In this document: positions 1 to 7,059 of the stretch, in pieces
How the letters are laid out: each line of letters starts with the position of its first letter
Numbering within the stretch: position 1 is the stretch's first letter
DNA from: Gammaproteobacteria bacterium
Lineage (GTDB): Bacteria; Pseudomonadota; Gammaproteobacteria; SZUA-140
Assembly (NCBI GenBank): GCA_026982145.1
Contig: JALSHQ010000406.1
Span: 1-7,539, forward strand
DNA: 7,539 nt
Reading direction: 5' to 3'
The notes under the pieces: model-generated
The model's database searches: none
What the model saw: the letters and a program-made list of their open reading frames with translations, nothing else
What the model was told of the DNA's origin: nothing
Translations under genes and position numbers: made by a program

Positions 1-2
1 TT

Positions 3-1910
3 TATCTAGAAACTGATGGGTTACCGTTATCGATGCTGGCCATGGAATTTCTCATGATGGCTTCCTGGGTGGCTGTCTTGGTGAAGATGGTCGCAATGGA
101 GAAGGGGGTATTCTGGAACGCTAAGAATAAATTTTTTGTGGTTTGCTTCCTGTTGTTGGCGGCCTATGAAATAACATTATTGGTGTCGCTCTTCCTATTT
201 CCATTTTCTGATGGCACTATGCGCGCATTTTTGGTCGGTTTTATCGCGATGTCCGTGCTTGGGCTGGTGTTGGTTGAGCAAGTCTACCGTAACACAAAGC
301 AAGAGATGCGCTGGGCGGTCAAGTTTTTTGTCATGGGTGTCGGGGCGCTATTTGCCTACAACTTCTATCTGTTTTCGGACGCGCTTTTGTTTGGCCGCTT
401 CGATCTTGCCGCATGGTTTGCCCGTGGTTATGCAGCTATATTGCTCGTGCCGCTAATCGCTATTTTTGTGAAGCGAAACCCAGAGTGGTCATTTGATGTC
501 TTTGTCTCCAGAGGGGTTGCGTTTCACTCGGTGGCCCTGTTTGCGGTTAGCATCTACTTATTGGTGATGGCGGCGGGTGGTTATTACATCCAGACCTTCG
601 GGGGTGACTGGGGGAGAGCCTTTCAGATACTGTTCTTTTTTGGTGCGATCTTGTTGCTGGCGATGATTATGCTTTCAGGGCAATTGCGTTCCCGCCTGCG
701 AGTCTTGGTCAATAAACACTTTTTTAATTACAAGTATGACTACCGTGAAGAGTGGCTGGGGTTCACCAAAACATTGTCGGCACCGGTCACCTCACAAGGG
801 GGCATTCATGTTCTACTGCTGCGTGCCTTATTGAATATCATTGACGCCCCAGAAGGGGTGTTGTGGGTAGCCTCCCCGGGGGGGTATCAGCCGCAGGCAA
901 AAGTGGGTATGGGCGATTTTACAGGCAAGGCGATAGCCCTTGATGATGAATTGGTGCTGTTTCTTGAGGAGACCGAGTGGGTGATCAATATTGATGAGTA
1001 CCGGCATAAACCGGAACTCTACCAGGGGCTCACGCTGTCGGCATGGTTGCGCGAAAGCCATATGGTGTGGCTGGTGGTGCCGCTGCTCGAAGGAGAGCGC
1101 CTCATTGCGATGGCCTTTTTCTCACATCCACGCAGCGAAAGAACATTTAACTGGGAGGACAGTGACTTACTGAAGGCGGCAGGGCGGCAGGCTGCCATAT
1201 CACTCTCCCAGCATCAAATGAGCCAGCGGTTAATTGATGCGCGTCAGTTTGAGGCCTACAACAGCTTCTCAACCTTTGTGATTCACGATATAAAAAATAT
1301 GGTGGCTCAGTTATCCCTCATGGTGCGAAATGCGGATAAGCACAAACGCAACCCAGAATTTGTCGACGACATGGTCGAAACGACACGGAATGCTGTTGAA
1401 AAGATGGAGCGCCTAGTCGCTCAATTGAAAACAGGTAAGGAGAGCTACTTCCAGCAAGCGGTTGTACGGTTGAACCTTGCAGAGGTGTTGGCATCTGTTA
1501 TCGGCGAGAAAAGCAGGGGTGAGCCCGCGCCAGTTTTGAAGCCCATGCCTGTTGACGACCTGTTCATCGAGGCGGAGCAAGCGCGGTTGGAGACGATCAT
1601 CGGGCATCTCATTCAAAATGCTCAGGATGCAACGCCAGCAGAAGGCGGGGTGACAGTCAGCTGTGATATTGAAGAGCACTTTGTGCGCATCACCATCAGT
1701 GACAGCGGTTGCGGCATGAGTGAATCATTTATTCAGAACCGCCTGTTTCGCCCTTTTGATACCACTAAAGGGAGCTCAGGGATGGGCATCGGTGCATATG
1801 AAAGTCGCGCGTATATTATGGATGCCGGGGGGCGACTTGAGGTTGAAAGCAAAGAAGGGGAGGGCTCATCATTCCATGTTATTCTGCCGTTAAGTCAGAG
1901 GGCAGAATAA
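3..1910 (+). CDS. prsK: XrtA/PEP-CTERM system membrane histidine kinase PrsK (5' partial)
   Basis: Sensor histidine kinase that should phosphorylate the adjacent PrsR. The frame is open from the window edge (first full codon at 3); an ATG at 33 exists, but hydrophobic family-like sequence begins at the edge and PrsK kinases usually have more N-terminal helices, so the true start is probably upstream. About seven hydrophobic segments are visible up to about nt 690, followed by a GAF-like domain (about nt 790-1210). The phosphoacceptor H-box reads VIHDIKN, with the histidine codon at 1284-1286. The C-terminal ATPase domain shows an N-box (QNAQDAT, Asn codon 1617-1619), a G1 box (DSGCGM, from 1701) and a G2 box (GSSGMGIGAYE, from 1770). 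The H-D-x-K-N box and GMGIGAYE are typical of PrsK as I recall the family. It ends in two tandem TAA stops (1908-1913), 19 bases before the prsR ATG. The family call is confident; the signal sensed is unknown. Confidence 0.9.
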   Translation, partial: YLETDGLPLSMLAMEFLMMASWVAVLVKMVAMEKGVFWNAKNKFFVVCFLLLAAYEITLLVSLFLFPFSDGTMRAFLVGFIAMSVLGLVLVEQVYRNTKQEMRWAVKFFVMGVGALFAYNFYLFSDALLFGRFDLAAWFARGYAAILLVPLIAIFVKRNPEWSFDVFVSRGVAFHSVALFAVSIYLLVMAAGGYYIQTFGGDWGRAFQILFFFGAILLLAMIMLSGQLRSRLRVLVNKHFFNYKYDYREEWLGFTKTLSAPVTSQGGIHVLLLRALLNIIDAPEGVLWVASPGGYQPQAKVGMGDFTGKAIALDDELVLFLEETEWVINIDEYRHKPELYQGLTLSAWLRESHMVWLVVPLLEGERLIAMAFFSHPRSERTFNWEDSDLLKAAGRQAAISLSQHQMSQRLIDARQFEAYNSFSTFVIHDIKNMVAQLSLMVRNADKHKRNPEFVDDMVETTRNAVEKMERLVAQLKTGKESYFQQAVVRLNLAEVLASVIGEKSRGEPAPVLKPMPVDDLFIEAEQARLETIIGHLIQNAQDATPAEGGVTVSCDIEEHFVRITISDSGCGMSESFIQNRLFRPFDTTKGSSGMGIGAYESRAYIMDAGGRLEVESKEGEGSSFHVILPLSQRAE

Positions 1911-1932
1911 TAACACTGGTGACTGATTATTG

Positions 1933-3306
1933 ATGAATAAGCTTTTGATTATTGAAGATGACCTCGGACTCCAGAAACAGCTGAAATGGGCGCTGGCGGA
2001 TGACCTTAAGGTGCTCATTGCTGGCAATCGCAACGAAGCGATGAAACAGTTAGAAGTGCATATGCCAAGTGTTGTAACGCTTGATCTTGGCCTGCCGCCT
2101 GATGCTGCTGGGGTGACCGAAGGCTTTGAAGTGTTGAATGTCATTCGAGAAGTGGCACCCAATACTAAAGTGATTATGCTCACCAGTAATGATGATAAAG
2201 AAAATGCCCTTAGAGCGATCAAGCTTGGTGCGTATGACTACTGTCAGAAGCCCTTTGATGAAAATGCGTTGAAGTTGATTATTCAGCGTGCGTTTAACCT
2301 CTATGCGCTAGAAGAAGAGAACCGAAAGCTCTCTAAAAATAGCCGGGTCTCTCCACTGGATGGTGTGATCGCAACCAGCACCCAAATGATGAACGTTTGT
2401 AAAATGGTGGAACGTGTCGCACCTGCTGATGTGACAACACTGGTGCTCGGTGAAAGCGGCACGGGAAAAGAGTTGATTGCAAGAGCACTGCATCAGTTAA
2501 GTGAGCGAGCCAAGCAGCGCTTTGTGGCGATAAATTGTGCCGCAATTCCTGAAAACCTATTGGAAAGCGAGCTGTTTGGTTATGAAAAAGGGGCTTTTAC
2601 AGGAGCCGTCAAGCAGACCATTGGCAAGATTGAACACGCCAACCAAGGGACGCTTTTTCTGGATGAAATTGGTGACCTGCCGCAATCACTCCAAGCAAAG
2701 TTATTGCGTTTTTTGCAAGAGAGAACGGTGGAACGTTTGGGTGGCCGGGCTGAAATTCCTGTCGATGTTCGCGTCGTTTGTGCCACCCACCAAGATTTAA
2801 AGTTAAAGATGGATCAGGGAGCATTTCGGAAAGATTTATACTACCGAGTGAGTGAAGTGGTGATTGATATCCCCGCCCTTAGAGAGCGGCCGGGCGACGC
2901 CGCGGTGATCGCGAGGGTCTTTCTTGATCGCTATGCAGCCAAAATGAAAAGACCTATCAAGTGTTTTACTAAGGAGGCGATCAGCGCAATTGAGCGCTAT
3001 GAATGGCCGGGCAACATCCGCGAGTTGGAAAATAAAATAAAACGAGCGGTGATTCTTGAAGATGGCGATGCGATTTCAGCGGAGGCACTTGAGCTGGAAG
3101 CTGGGAATGATCTGCTTGAAGTTGAACCCGCCAATCTCAAGCAAGCGAAAGAGGCGCTGGAGAAACAGCTGCTGGTTAGGGCGCTCTCCCAGTTTGGTGG
3201 CAACATTAGTCAGGCGGCAGGGGAGCTTGGGGTTAGTCGCCCTACCCTCTACACTATGATGAAGAAGTACTCCATTGAGTCGAGTGTAATTAAATCGGGC
3301 GACTAA
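1933..3306 (+). CDS. prsR: PEP-CTERM-box sigma-54-dependent response regulator PrsR
   Basis: NtrC-type transcription activator of 457 residues, the expected length for PrsR. The N-terminal receiver has the acidic pocket E8-D9-D10, phosphoacceptor D51 (TLDLGLP), T84/S85 and K106 (QKP). The central AAA+ domain has Walker A GESGTGKE (173-180), the sigma-54-contacting GAFTGA loop (220-225) intact, and Walker B LFLDE (D244-E245). The C-terminal Fis-type helix-turn-helix is at about 424-446 (NISQAAGELGVSRPTLY). All residues needed for phosphorylation, ATP hydrolysis and sigma-54 contact are present. I chose ATG at 1933 (MNKLLIIEDD); a TTG at 1930 directly before it is also possible. The ribosome site is weak (GGTGA at 1918-1922), and the 22-bp gap after prsK suggests cotranscription. 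Known relatives work with RpoN to activate PEP-CTERM protein genes; the targets in this genome are not visible here. Confidence 0.93.
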   Translation: MNKLLIIEDDLGLQKQLKWALADDLKVLIAGNRNEAMKQLEVHMPSVVTLDLGLPPDAAGVTEGFEVLNVIREVAPNTKVIMLTSNDDKENALRAIKLGAYDYCQKPFDENALKLIIQRAFNLYALEEENRKLSKNSRVSPLDGVIATSTQMMNVCKMVERVAPADVTTLVLGESGTGKELIARALHQLSERAKQRFVAINCAAIPENLLESELFGYEKGAFTGAVKQTIGKIEHANQGTLFLDEIGDLPQSLQAKLLRFLQERTVERLGGRAEIPVDVRVVCATHQDLKLKMDQGAFRKDLYYRVSEVVIDIPALRERPGDAAVIARVFLDRYAAKMKRPIKCFTKEAISAIERYEWPGNIRELENKIKRAVILEDGDAISAEALELEAGNDLLEVEPANLKQAKEALEKQLLVRALSQFGGNISQAAGELGVSRPTLYTMMKKYSIESSVIKSGD

Positions 3307-3380
3307 ACCGTGAGCGCGTAGTGGTGATTAAAGTTTATTTAGTTGCTAGCGGGAATAGATAATAAAAGTACTATTAAGCA

Positions 3381-3388
3381 AGGGGGAG
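3381..3388 (+). promoter_or_regulatory. Shine-Dalgarno site that fixes the prsT start
   Basis: AGGGGGAG lies just before ATG 3391 and GTG 3394. It supports a start here rather than at the in-frame TTG at 3343, which has no purine-rich site and would put a 16-residue polar extension in front of the signal peptide. Spacing slightly favours GTG 3394 over ATG 3391; the two differ by one residue. Confidence 0.7.
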
Positions 3389-3390
3389 TC

Positions 3391-6171
3391 ATGGTGAACC
3401 AGCATAAGTACATAGCGATTCTGGTGAGCGCAATACTTGTAGTGGGCTGTAGTTCTGGCACAGATGAAGCCACCTTGATGGCTGATGCTCAGCAGAGCGT
3501 GAACAATAATGATGACCGCACTGCGATGATTCAGCTGAAATCTATCTTGCAAGAGAACCCAGAAAGCAGGGAGGCAAGGCGCTTGCTTGGCGAAGTGTAC
3601 CTTCGTCAAGGCGATGGAATGGCGGCGCAAAAAGAGCTTTCGCGAGCGCAGAGTCTTGGTGATGGTGGGGCAAGAATAGCGCTGTTATTGGCGCAAGCCT
3701 TCATGTTGAAAAATGAGTTTGATGATGCGTTAAAGTGGCTCTCCCTTCCTGAGACCGCTTCTGCGAAATTGCAAGCCGAAGCGGCGTTGATGCGGGGTGA
3801 TATTTTCTTAGCGCAAGCTGTGCGCGAGTCGGCAGAAGAGGCCTATGGCTTGGCGATAAGCACATCACCTGATAGTGAGTGGGGACAGTTGGCCGAAGTT
3901 AAAATACTGCTTTTGGGTAATGAACTCAAAGCGGCAGCGACCAGAGTGGCGGATATGCTGAAGCAACACCCTAACAGTGTTGATGGGTGGCTGCTGCAGG
4001 GGAATATTAACAATAACCTAGCAGATTTTGCCGCTGCTGAAGCAAGCTTTGAGGCCGCGCTAAAAGCTACCGGCACAAGTCATCACACTCGCCTCGGCTT
4101 TCAGGCGCGACTGGGCATCATTAAAGCTGCATTGGCGCAGTCTGATGTGGACGCGGCCTCAACACATATCAACGTATTGTTAAAGCAGCTTCCGAACCAT
4201 CCCCTGCCAAAATATTTTGACGCGTTGCTTGCTTATCAGCAACAGAATTATGAGCAGGCCAGCGAACGGTTGCTACAGGTGCTCGCGGTGATGGAGCAGC
4301 ACCTGCCAAGTCAGTTATTGATGGGGGCGACTCAGTATGCGCTGGGGCACTATGAGCAGGCTAACCAGTACCTCTCTTATGTTCTCCGTGCGGCGCCCGG
4401 TCATCAACAGGCACGAAAGATGTTGGCTGCAGTTCATATGAAACTGCAGTCTCCTCAGGAGGCGGTTAAAGTGCTGGAGCCTGTTGTAGGCACAGAGGCA
4501 AATGCTGATCTATTGAGGATGGTCGGGCTCGCTGCACTTTCTGCGGGTGATACGGAGGGGAGTGAGCGTTACCTGAATCGTGCGTTGGCACAAGGTGAGA
4601 GCGGGGCGATACGCACGGATTTGGCAAAGGTTCACCTCGCCAAGGGCGAGTATGACGAGGCAATAAAAGCATTAGCGCAAGTTTCAGGTGATGAGGCGCT
4701 TCAGGCCAGCATGATGATCGCCCTGACCCATCTTAAAAAAGGGGATCATGAAAAGGCGAAAGCTGCAGCACAAAAACTGGCGGTTGATTACCCTAAAGAG
4801 GCGGTGGTCTACGCACTGATGGGCGGGATTCACCAATCACAAGGCGACAAAGATGCCGCGAGAAAGAGTTACCAGCAAGCTTTGGCTAAGGATAAACAAT
4901 TTGTGCCAGCACTGCTTGAGCTGGCAAAACTCGACTTGCAAGCGGGGCGCTTAGCCGAGGCTGAAGCAGCCTTCAAGCAAGTGATATCGAGTGAGCGAGG
5001 CACACTGCGCGCTTATTTTGGTCTGGTTAGCATCGCTGAGCGTAGAAGTGATCCGCAACAGGCGCTTAGGTGGATGGAAGAAGCTCATGAAAGCAACCCT
5101 GAGTCTATTGAGCCGGTTCTTTTGTTGGCGCGGTACTTCGCTAGAGATAAACAGCTCGATAAAGCGGCCAGTATTGTGAGCAAAGGGCTTAAAGAAAACC
5201 CAAATCATACTTTGCTCATGCGTATGGATGCCCAGATTAAATTTGACCAAGGGCATCAGGCGGAGGCCGTAGATGCATTAAAGCGTGCCGTAGAAAAAAA
5301 GCCGGAGGATGCTGGGCTGGTGATTATGCTCGCTTCGATGCAGCGCCAACAGGGCTCCGACGAGCAGGCACGGCAGAGCCTTTTAAAGGGGCTACGCACC
5401 GTTCCTGATGGGCGTGATATTGAAGTTGTATTGATTCAACTCGAGATCGCAAACGCCGATTATAGTGCGGCTAAAGCGCGCATCGGTAAGTTGAAGAATC
5501 AGCCGCAGTCGCACGCGGTTGCATACGCTCTGGAAGGCCATTTAAATATGGTGACGGAAAAATATACTGATGCAGCCATTGCGTACCAGAAAGCATTTGA
5601 TTTAAATCCTTCCTACAAGGTTTTATCGCAGCTGATGCGGGCGAAGTATCAACTCGGCCGGTTGGATGAGGTGGAAGGAGATGTCTCCCACTGGCTTTCA
5701 CTGGCAGCCGCTAACCTAGCGCGTGAAGATGAAATTGCGGGTCTTTATATGCAGCTAGAAGAACGTGTCCGAGCGATCAGCCACTATGAGGCGGTGATCA
5801 AGCGTAATGCAGCACACGCGCTGGCGCTCAATAATCTGGCTTGGTTATACGCGCTAGAAAAAGATTCACGCGCGATACCTACGGCACGCCGGGCGTATGA
5901 GCTCGCGCCCGACTCCAGTGATGTGGCCGATACGCTGGGGTGGGTGCTGGTGAAAAATGGGCAGTACCGGGAGGGAATCGAGCAGCTGCGTAAAGCGCTG
6001 CGCATGAGCCAAGCCGATGATGAGATCACGATTCACTTGGTTGAGGCGTTGCTTGAGTCTGGCGCTGAAAAGGGTGAAGCGAAGCAGCTGTTGCGCGAGG
6101 CTTTAACACGTAGCCCAGAACTTCAGCATAGAAAAGATGTTCAACGCCTCTCTAGCCAGCTTGGCTTGTAA
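3391..6171 (+). CDS. prsT: XrtA/PEP-CTERM system TPR-repeat lipoprotein PrsT
   Basis: Lipoprotein of 926 residues, close to the usual length of the PEP-CTERM TPR lipoprotein family. The N-terminus is a type II signal peptide: basic n-region (QHK), hydrophobic core (IAILVSAILVV) and lipobox VVG-C with the lipidated cysteine at residue 20. Serine at +2 predicts sorting to the outer membrane under the E. coli rule. From about residue 30 to the end the protein is a near-continuous array of tetratricopeptide repeats, roughly twenty or more by eye. Clear units include LLGEVYLRQGD near the start, the SYQQALAKDKQFVPALLELAKLD region in the middle, and NNLAWLYALEK and DTLGWVLVKNGQYREGIEQL near the end. 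Long TPR arrays are protein-interaction scaffolds. In EPS systems related TPR lipoproteins help assemble the export machine, so a role in EPS export or PEP-CTERM protein handling is inferred, not shown. It follows prsR by 84 bp and is probably in the same transcript. No clear terminator follows it. Confidence 0.9.
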   Translation: MVNQHKYIAILVSAILVVGCSSGTDEATLMADAQQSVNNNDDRTAMIQLKSILQENPESREARRLLGEVYLRQGDGMAAQKELSRAQSLGDGGARIALLLAQAFMLKNEFDDALKWLSLPETASAKLQAEAALMRGDIFLAQAVRESAEEAYGLAISTSPDSEWGQLAEVKILLLGNELKAAATRVADMLKQHPNSVDGWLLQGNINNNLADFAAAEASFEAALKATGTSHHTRLGFQARLGIIKAALAQSDVDAASTHINVLLKQLPNHPLPKYFDALLAYQQQNYEQASERLLQVLAVMEQHLPSQLLMGATQYALGHYEQANQYLSYVLRAAPGHQQARKMLAAVHMKLQSPQEAVKVLEPVVGTEANADLLRMVGLAALSAGDTEGSERYLNRALAQGESGAIRTDLAKVHLAKGEYDEAIKALAQVSGDEALQASMMIALTHLKKGDHEKAKAAAQKLAVDYPKEAVVYALMGGIHQSQGDKDAARKSYQQALAKDKQFVPALLELAKLDLQAGRLAEAEAAFKQVISSERGTLRAYFGLVSIAERRSDPQQALRWMEEAHESNPESIEPVLLLARYFARDKQLDKAASIVSKGLKENPNHTLLMRMDAQIKFDQGHQAEAVDALKRAVEKKPEDAGLVIMLASMQRQQGSDEQARQSLLKGLRTVPDGRDIEVVLIQLEIANADYSAAKARIGKLKNQPQSHAVAYALEGHLNMVTEKYTDAAIAYQKAFDLNPSYKVLSQLMRAKYQLGRLDEVEGDVSHWLSLAAANLAREDEIAGLYMQLEERVRAISHYEAVIKRNAAHALALNNLAWLYALEKDSRAIPTARRAYELAPDSSDVADTLGWVLVKNGQYREGIEQLRKALRMSQADDEITIHLVEALLESGAEKGEAKQLLREALTRSPELQHRKDVQRLSSQLGL
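4427..4449. repeat. near-perfect palindrome inside prsT
   Basis: Perfect 8-base inverted arms CTGCAGTT (4427-4434) and AACTGCAG (4442-4449) flank CATATGA. The centre TTCATATGAA is itself palindromic, so the element is a 22-base palindrome broken by one extra A. It encodes ordinary TPR sequence (AVHMKLQ). In RNA it would form a stable short hairpin. Function, if any, is unknown. Confidence 0.6.
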
Positions 6172-6215
6172 CCATAACGGGCTCAAGGCGTCTCTTATAT
6201 ATCGCGCTGATAGTA

Positions 6216-6244
6216 TGGGCGTGATTGCTCGCTTATGCTAAAAT
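6216..6244 (+). promoter_or_regulatory. extended -10 sigma-70-type promoter for the export operon
   Basis: TGC precedes TAAAAT (6239-6244), giving an extended -10 element TGnTAAAAT with five of six bases of the -10 consensus. The position 17 bases upstream (TGGGCG, 6216-6221) is a poor -35, which an extended -10 can tolerate. Transcription would start near 6251. This suggests that the export genes have their own promoter and do not depend only on read-through from prsKRT. Confidence 0.55.
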
Positions 6245-6275
6245 CCGCGCTCGTTATCAGGCTTTGGCTATATTG

Positions 6276-6365
6276 ATGAGCGACCGTGAGAAGTGCTTAG
6301 CATCTTTAAAGAAATTACGCCTAATGCCAATACAGATATTGAGTGTGCAGGGGGCTTCGGTATGA
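6276..6365 (+). CDS. possible 29-codon leader ORF
   Basis: ATG at 6276 opens 29 codons (starting MSDREKCLASLKKL), ending in TGA 6363-6365. That TGA overlaps the ATG of the next small ORF (ATGA). No strong ribosome binding site precedes it, and a start would lie only about 25 nt from the inferred transcription start. The product is short, fairly basic and unrecognised. It may be chance. Confidence 0.15.
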   Translation: MSDREKCLASLKKLRLMPIQILSVQGASV

Positions 6366-6380
6366 ATGGGCTTTCTGTAC
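6345..6380 (+). promoter_or_regulatory. possible RNA hairpin over the second leader ORF's ribosome site
   Basis: Bases 6345-6357 can pair with 6368-6380 over 13 positions: seven Watson-Crick and six G-U pairs. The loop is 10 bases. AGGGGG (6349-6354) sits in the 5' arm and ATG 6362 in the loop. TTTT follows at 6381-6384, so a weak attenuator is also conceivable. The high share of G-U pairs makes stability uncertain. Confidence 0.3.
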
Positions 6381-6424
6381 TTTTAAAGAATTCGATATTA
6401 ATAAAGGGAATTCTTCATAGATGA
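6362..6424 (+). CDS. possible 20-codon leader ORF coupled to the export gene
   Basis: ATG at 6362 is preceded by AGGGGG (6349-6354) with a 7-base gap, a better-placed Shine-Dalgarno than that of the export gene. It encodes 20 residues (begins MNGLSVLL, ends GILHR), fairly hydrophobic with scattered basic residues and not recognised. Its TGA (6422-6424) overlaps the export gene ATG (6421-6423), the classic ATGA arrangement for translational coupling or re-initiation. It may act through being translated and not through its product. No homology support is available to me. Confidence 0.3.
   Translation: MNGLSVLLKNSILIKGILHR
6386..6415 (+). promoter_or_regulatory. possible hairpin around the export gene ribosome site
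   Basis: AAGAATTC (6386-6393) and GAATTCTT (6408-6415) are perfect 8-base inverted arms with a 14-base loop. The only Shine-Dalgarno for the export gene, AAGGGA (6404-6409), straddles the loop and the 3' arm. It is also 11 bases from ATG 6421, which is longer than usual. The structure could hinder or tune initiation, and a ribosome on the 20-codon ORF would melt it. Confidence 0.35.
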
Positions 6425-7050
6425 AATTTTTAGTTAATACAACTGCTTACTCTCTTGTATGTCTGCTGCTACTGGCCTGCGACGCTACTGTGCCCGCTAA
6501 AATCATGCCTAATCTTGGCTCTGCAAGTGACCTGCAGGAGCAAGGCAAGGACTACGTCATAGGTGCTGGGGATCAGTTGCAGGTTTTTGTTTGGGGAAAC
6601 CCTGAGTTATCTGTTGCTGTGCCAGTAAAGCCGGATGGCCGGATTACGACACCGCTGGTTGAGGATGTCATTGCGAGTGGCAAAACGTCGACCCAGTTAG
6701 CAAGAGATATTGAAACAAGATTACAGCAATATGTGAAATCCCCCGTTGTCACCGTGACAGTAATGGAATTTGTGGGTCGCTACCGTGAGCAGATCAGGGT
6801 GATTGGTGCTGCAGCCAAGCCAGTGGCGCTGCCATATCGCCAGAATATGACGCTGCTGGATGTGTTGATTGCAGTGGGTGGAATTTCAGAGTTTGCTTCC
6901 GGCAATCGGGCGAGCGTAGTGCGAGAGCATGAAACCGGCGTGGATAAAATTCGTGTAAGGCTTGATGATATGTTGAATGATGGGGATATGAGTCAGAATA
7001 TGCTGATGCAGCCTGGTGACATCCTCGTCATCCCTGAAAGCTTGTTTTAG
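6421..7050 (+). CDS. XrtA-associated exopolysaccharide export lipoprotein (Wza-like)
   Basis: Outer-membrane polysaccharide export protein of 209 residues that would form the periplasmic/outer-membrane end of an EPS secretion channel. The signal peptide ends in a strong lipobox LLLLAC with lipidated C20. The polysaccharide biosynthesis/export domain spans about 44-117 (YVIGAGDQLQVFVWGNPELS, then VKPDGRITTPLVEDV), followed by one SLBB domain from about 124 (IRVIGAAAKPVALPYR, LLDVLIAVGGISEFA). It ends in PGDILVIPESLF; an IP-x-S-x-F end is what I recall from XrtA-linked members. It is much shorter than Wza and lacks the extra SLBB domain and the C-terminal helix that forms Wza's outer-membrane barrel. 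An in-frame TAG at 6418-6420 rules out an earlier start. The residue at +2 is Asp, unusual for an outer-membrane lipoprotein. The chain-length gene begins 9 bases downstream. An epsE/wza-type symbol would be arbitrary. Confidence 0.9.
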   Translation: MKFLVNTTAYSLVCLLLLACDATVPAKIMPNLGSASDLQEQGKDYVIGAGDQLQVFVWGNPELSVAVPVKPDGRITTPLVEDVIASGKTSTQLARDIETRLQQYVKSPVVTVTVMEFVGRYREQIRVIGAAAKPVALPYRQNMTLLDVLIAVGGISEFASGNRASVVREHETGVDKIRVRLDDMLNDGDMSQNMLMQPGDILVIPESLF

Positions 7051-7059
7051 GGGGTCAAT

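Larger units (their letters stand above)
6172..6420 (+). other. intergenic region and 5' leader of the EPS export operon
   Basis: This 249-bp gap is the longest stretch without an established gene. The first part (6172-6215) shows no clear terminator hairpin for prsT. An extended -10 promoter follows at 6236-6244. The rest, about 170 nt to the export gene ATG, is AT-richer than its neighbours and holds two possible hairpins (6345-6380 and 6386-6415), two very small ORFs and a 9-base direct repeat TTTAAAGAA (6305-6313 and 6382-6390). I recognise no tRNA, known riboswitch or other named RNA. Confidence 0.6.

Noticed and set aside
212..227. TGGCAC with GG-N10-GC spacing, resembling a -24/-12 sigma-54 promoter
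   Set aside because: It lies deep inside the prsK membrane domain, reads with the gene and has a poor -12 half (GCGCA). No gene starts downstream of it.
3334..3363. TTTATT and GATAAT with an 18-base spacer as a separate prsT promoter
   Set aside because: The -10 is fair but the -35 matches in three of six bases in AT-rich sequence; the gap is short and cotranscription with prsR is simpler.
3343..3390. TTG at 3343 as the prsT start
   Set aside because: No ribosome site, and it would bury the signal peptide behind a polar 16-residue extension. ATG 3391 has a strong Shine-Dalgarno.
4951..5256. Long reverse-strand open frame inside prsT, and other antisense or out-of-frame open stretches across the window
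   Set aside because: They overlap strongly supported genes, show no family-like sequence or ribosome sites, and are typical shadows of coding sequence.
5295..5301. A-AAA-AAG heptamer in the correct frame of prsT, as used for programmed -1 frameshifting
   Set aside because: It just encodes Lys-Lys. I saw no clear downstream hairpin, and the long zero-frame product is the expected family protein.
6172..6215. Terminator after prsT
   Set aside because: No GC-rich hairpin followed by a T run could be drawn.
6215..6226. TGGGCGTGATTGCT as a possible sigma-54 promoter before the export gene
   Set aside because: Only 7 to 8 bases separate GG and GC instead of 10, and the same region better fits the spacer of an extended -10 promoter.
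6207..6260. CTGATA and TATCAG inverted half-sites flanking the extended -10 promoter
   Set aside because: Only six bases with about 42 bases between them; likely chance.
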